Source: Planctomycetota bacterium (GTDB lineage Bacteria; Planctomycetota; Phycisphaerae; WQYP01). Taken from it: a stretch of 49,654 nt of DNA. The stretch covers positions 1-49,654 of the forward strand of contig JAJZGD010000004.1 in NCBI GenBank assembly GCA_021804985.1, in the 5' to 3' direction. Of this stretch, positions 48,194-49,654 are shown piece after piece. Below the pieces are notes generated by a model. It did not search any database, was not told the origin of the DNA, and worked only from the letters and a program-made list of their open reading frames with translations. Position numbers and translations under genes: made by a program. Each line of letters opens with the position of its first letter. Position 1 is the stretch's first letter.

Positions 48194-48520
48194 CTTCGCT
48201 CCAAAACCTTGGCTGCATCGCAGCTTACAACCGGCAGTTTAAACCAAAATAAGGCCACAAGAGAACCGGTGCCGTACTGGCCCATGCCTGCGGCTTTGAT
48301 CCAGCGGAGCCTGCCCGAGGTGCGTATAGCCGGGCATTTTGCCATCCGGCCGGGAGCCGGCTTCGTCAAAATCCGCCCCACAAGCAGGGTTGCGGTTGCA
48401 GAGATTCAAAAAAGCCTTATTTTATTACCCTGTTCGGTACTTGAGTTCGGATCCGTCCCCGGTGGTGGAGCGCCGGACGAACTCGACGAACCCCGTCTGC
48501 CATGTATAAGGAGAAGCTTC
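48194..48520. other. Divergent intergenic region between the PvlArgDC homologue and hup
   Basis: These 327 bases hold no convincing gene; the open frame that runs into hup from 48209 has no ribosome site of its own. A possible plus-strand promoter is TTGCAG (48396-48401) with TATTTT 16 bases later (48418-48423), which would give a leader of about 90 bases for hup. The remainder shows nothing recognisable. Confidence 0.45.
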
Positions 48521-48826
48521 ATGGCCAAATCTCTCACCAAATCCCAGATCACTGCGAAGCTCGCGGAAGCCGTGAGCAAGCAGCACGGTGCGGAAGTGAG
48601 CAAAAAGCTCGCGGACACCTTCCTCAATTGTCTTGCCGAACTCGCCTACAAGGAAGCGAAAAACAAGTTCACGCTTCCCGGCCTCGGTAAGCTCATTATC
48701 AATCACCGCAAGAAGCGGATGGGCCGTAACCCAGCCACCGGCGTAGCCATGGAAATTCCCGCCAAGCGTGTGGTGAAGTTCCGTGTGGCCAAGGCCGCTA
48801 AGGACAGCATCCTCGGCGCCAAGTAA
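48521..48826 (+). CDS. hup: HU/IHF-family DNA-binding protein
   Basis: A 101-residue nucleoid protein. The ATG at 48521 follows AAGGAG by seven bases, an excellent site; longer frames upstream are ignored. The sequence has the N-terminal dimer helices (SLTKSQITAKLAEAVS, VSKKLADTFLNCLAELAY), GLGKLIINHRKK at the arm base, and GRNPATGVAMEIPAKRV, the DNA-binding arm with its proline. Length is close to the family's 90 to 100. It ends in a clear terminator. Confidence 0.95.
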   Translation: MAKSLTKSQITAKLAEAVSKQHGAEVSKKLADTFLNCLAELAYKEAKNKFTLPGLGKLIINHRKKRMGRNPATGVAMEIPAKRVVKFRVAKAAKDSILGAK

Positions 48827-48914
48827 GTGTCGCCGGGCCGTCGCAAATGCCCGGCACACCGCCCACTGGCGGCATGACGCATTCGCACCGTCAGAGAGGT
48901 GACCAATCCATCTT

Positions 48915-48960
48915 GCCCTTTCGCTCCTGATTCGTCTCGGGCGAAAGGGCATTTGGTTTT
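48915..48960 (+). terminator. Intrinsic terminator of hup
   Basis: GCCCTTTCGC (48915-48924) and its perfect reverse complement GCGAAAGGGC (48941-48950) form a ten-pair stem with a 16-base loop, followed by ATTTGGTTTT. It lies about 90 bases after the hup stop on the plus strand. Confidence 0.75.
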
Positions 48961-49014
48961 AAATCTCGATGATCGCCGCGCACCCACGCGGCGCTGCAAT
49001 TGGCGCGCAGCCAC

Positions 49015-49050
49015 GCCCCGCATGCTGCCCCGCATGCTGCCCCGCATGCT
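49015..49050. repeat. 12-bp tandem repeat, three perfect copies
   Basis: GCCCCGCATGCT is repeated exactly three times (49015-49026, 49027-49038, 49039-49050), each containing the palindrome GCATGC. Related GCCCCG-headed stretches follow at 49075 and 49091. The surrounding 49000-49180 is GC-rich with short tandem-like patterns and no supported gene. Open frames across it on both strands read the repeat as Met-Arg-Gly-Ser or His/Ala runs and are not credible. Confidence 0.8.
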
Positions 49051-49180
49051 GCTGCGGTAACGGCTCCGGGCACGGCCCCGTGTATTCTGGCCCCGCATAC
49101 CGCGCCGTATACTGGCTTCCGCGCACTGCCCCGTAAACAAGCCGCATGCTCCGCCGCAAAGCAATGCGGGCGGCACCCTA

Positions 49181-49654
49181 TTACTTTAATCGCCCAATGA
49201 GATGATCCCCCACGCGCAGGGCGTTGGCCATCGCTGTGAGAGATGGATTAACCGCACCGATGCTCGGGAAAAAGCTGGTATCGACCACATACAGATTGTC
49301 CAGATCGTGCGCCTTGCAGAAAATGTCCAGCACGGATGCCTTGGGGTCCGTGCCAAATCGGCACGTGCCCGCCTGATGGCCCACACCGGCAATCGGGATC
49401 GTCTTTCCCAGGTACAGGTTATTGGGTATGAGATGCGGATGCATCTGCACATCTTCCAGCATGGCCTGCAAATGCTGCCGCAGCTGCTTGCATGCCTCTT
49501 GATTGTTAAATGTATAGCTTAGCCGGATGCTGCCATCGGGGTTCACCGTGACCCGGTTATTCGGGTCCGGCAGGTCCTCCGTGGTCAGCCAGAAATCAAC
49601 GGCATGCAGCGCCATTTCATCGAGCGTAAAGCCCGGCGCAAATTTTGGCGCATC
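49181..49654 (-). CDS. GMC-family oxidoreductase, C-terminal part (runs off window)
   Basis: The C-terminal 157 residues of a glucose-methanol-choline oxidoreductase; the frame is open to the window edge at 49654, so the N-terminal FAD domain lies outside. The substrate domain ends in GVGHQAGTCRFG, with the catalytic histidine, followed by DNLYVVDTSFFPSIGAVNPSL with the conserved Asn, and TAMANALRVGDHLIGRL. These motifs make a flavin-dependent alcohol or sugar oxidase/dehydrogenase. The related planctomycete proteins often pair with a small gluconate-dehydrogenase-like subunit, which is not seen here. Confidence 0.88.
   Translation of the reverse strand, partial: DAPKFAPGFTLDEMALHAVDFWLTTEDLPDPNNRVTVNPDGSIRLSYTFNNQEACKQLRQHLQAMLEDVQMHPHLIPNNLYLGKTIPIAGVGHQAGTCRFGTDPKASVLDIFCKAHDLDNLYVVDTSFFPSIGAVNPSLTAMANALRVGDHLIGRLK

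Noticed and set aside
48703-49176. 157-residue minus-strand frame with Met-Arg-Gly-Ser repeats
   Set aside because: Translation of the 12-bp tandem repeat, partly antisense to hup.

Overview
The window is a GC-rich bacterial chromosome segment that reads like a planctomycete, probably of the Phycisphaerae side. The clues are a DUF1800 gene followed by a DUF1501 gene, a large repeat protein with a PEP-CTERM anchor, an rpsA-atp gene run, Kdo/lipopolysaccharide genes and many weakly conserved exported proteins. The assignment is inferred from gene content only. GC content was judged by eye, not computed.

Layout: (1) 1-1140 is an accessory edge. It holds a promoter-equipped small membrane protein, a decayed IS256-family transposase and a headless remnant of a carboxymuconolactone-decarboxylase-like gene cut off at the end of the next gene. 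(2) 1128-4991, minus strand: two exported glycosidases, a Tat/lipoprotein GH2 beta-mannosidase-like enzyme and a GH5 endoglycanase. (3) 5132-11106, minus: cupin protein, asd, truA, a GT4 glycosyltransferase and a 699-residue unknown exported protein. These are tightly spaced, but a strong hairpin and U-run sit between the cupin gene and asd. (4) 11385-17074, minus: UbiD-family decarboxylase, galactokinase-like GHMP kinase, gltX and a sugar-nucleotide epimerase. (5) 17302-27570, minus: an AhbA/AhbB-like siroheme decarboxylase-type protein, ribosomal protein S1, AtpZ, an AtpI-like protein and F-type ATP synthase a, c, b, delta, alpha, gamma, beta. The epsilon gene (atpC) is absent from the end of the run. 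(6) 27641-31926: an unknown exported protein diverges from the DUF1800/DUF1501 pair. (7) 32073-38216, plus: promoter, gltB and gltD (glutamate synthase), followed by tRNA-Cys(GCA) and tRNA-Val(CAC). (8) 38721-42581, minus: 1286-residue repeat protein with PEP-CTERM anchor. (9) 42780-47549, plus: kdsD, kdsC and a 1039-residue LptC/LptA(OstA)-like protein, a Kdo/LPS-export operon. (10) 47633-49654: a pyruvoyl-dependent arginine decarboxylase homologue whose processing serine is replaced by glycine, an HU protein with a clear terminator, a small 12-bp tandem repeat, and the C-terminal part of a GMC oxidoreductase running off the window.

Taken together the segment is mostly housekeeping (energy, nitrogen assimilation, translation, outer-membrane biogenesis) with lineage-specific exported proteins. 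I found no CRISPR array, prophage or complete mobile element. The features most worth following up are the glycine-substituted pyruvoyl-enzyme homologue, the very large LptC/OstA-like protein, the siroheme-decarboxylase-like gene at the head of the rpsA-atp run, and the transposon scar at the left edge.
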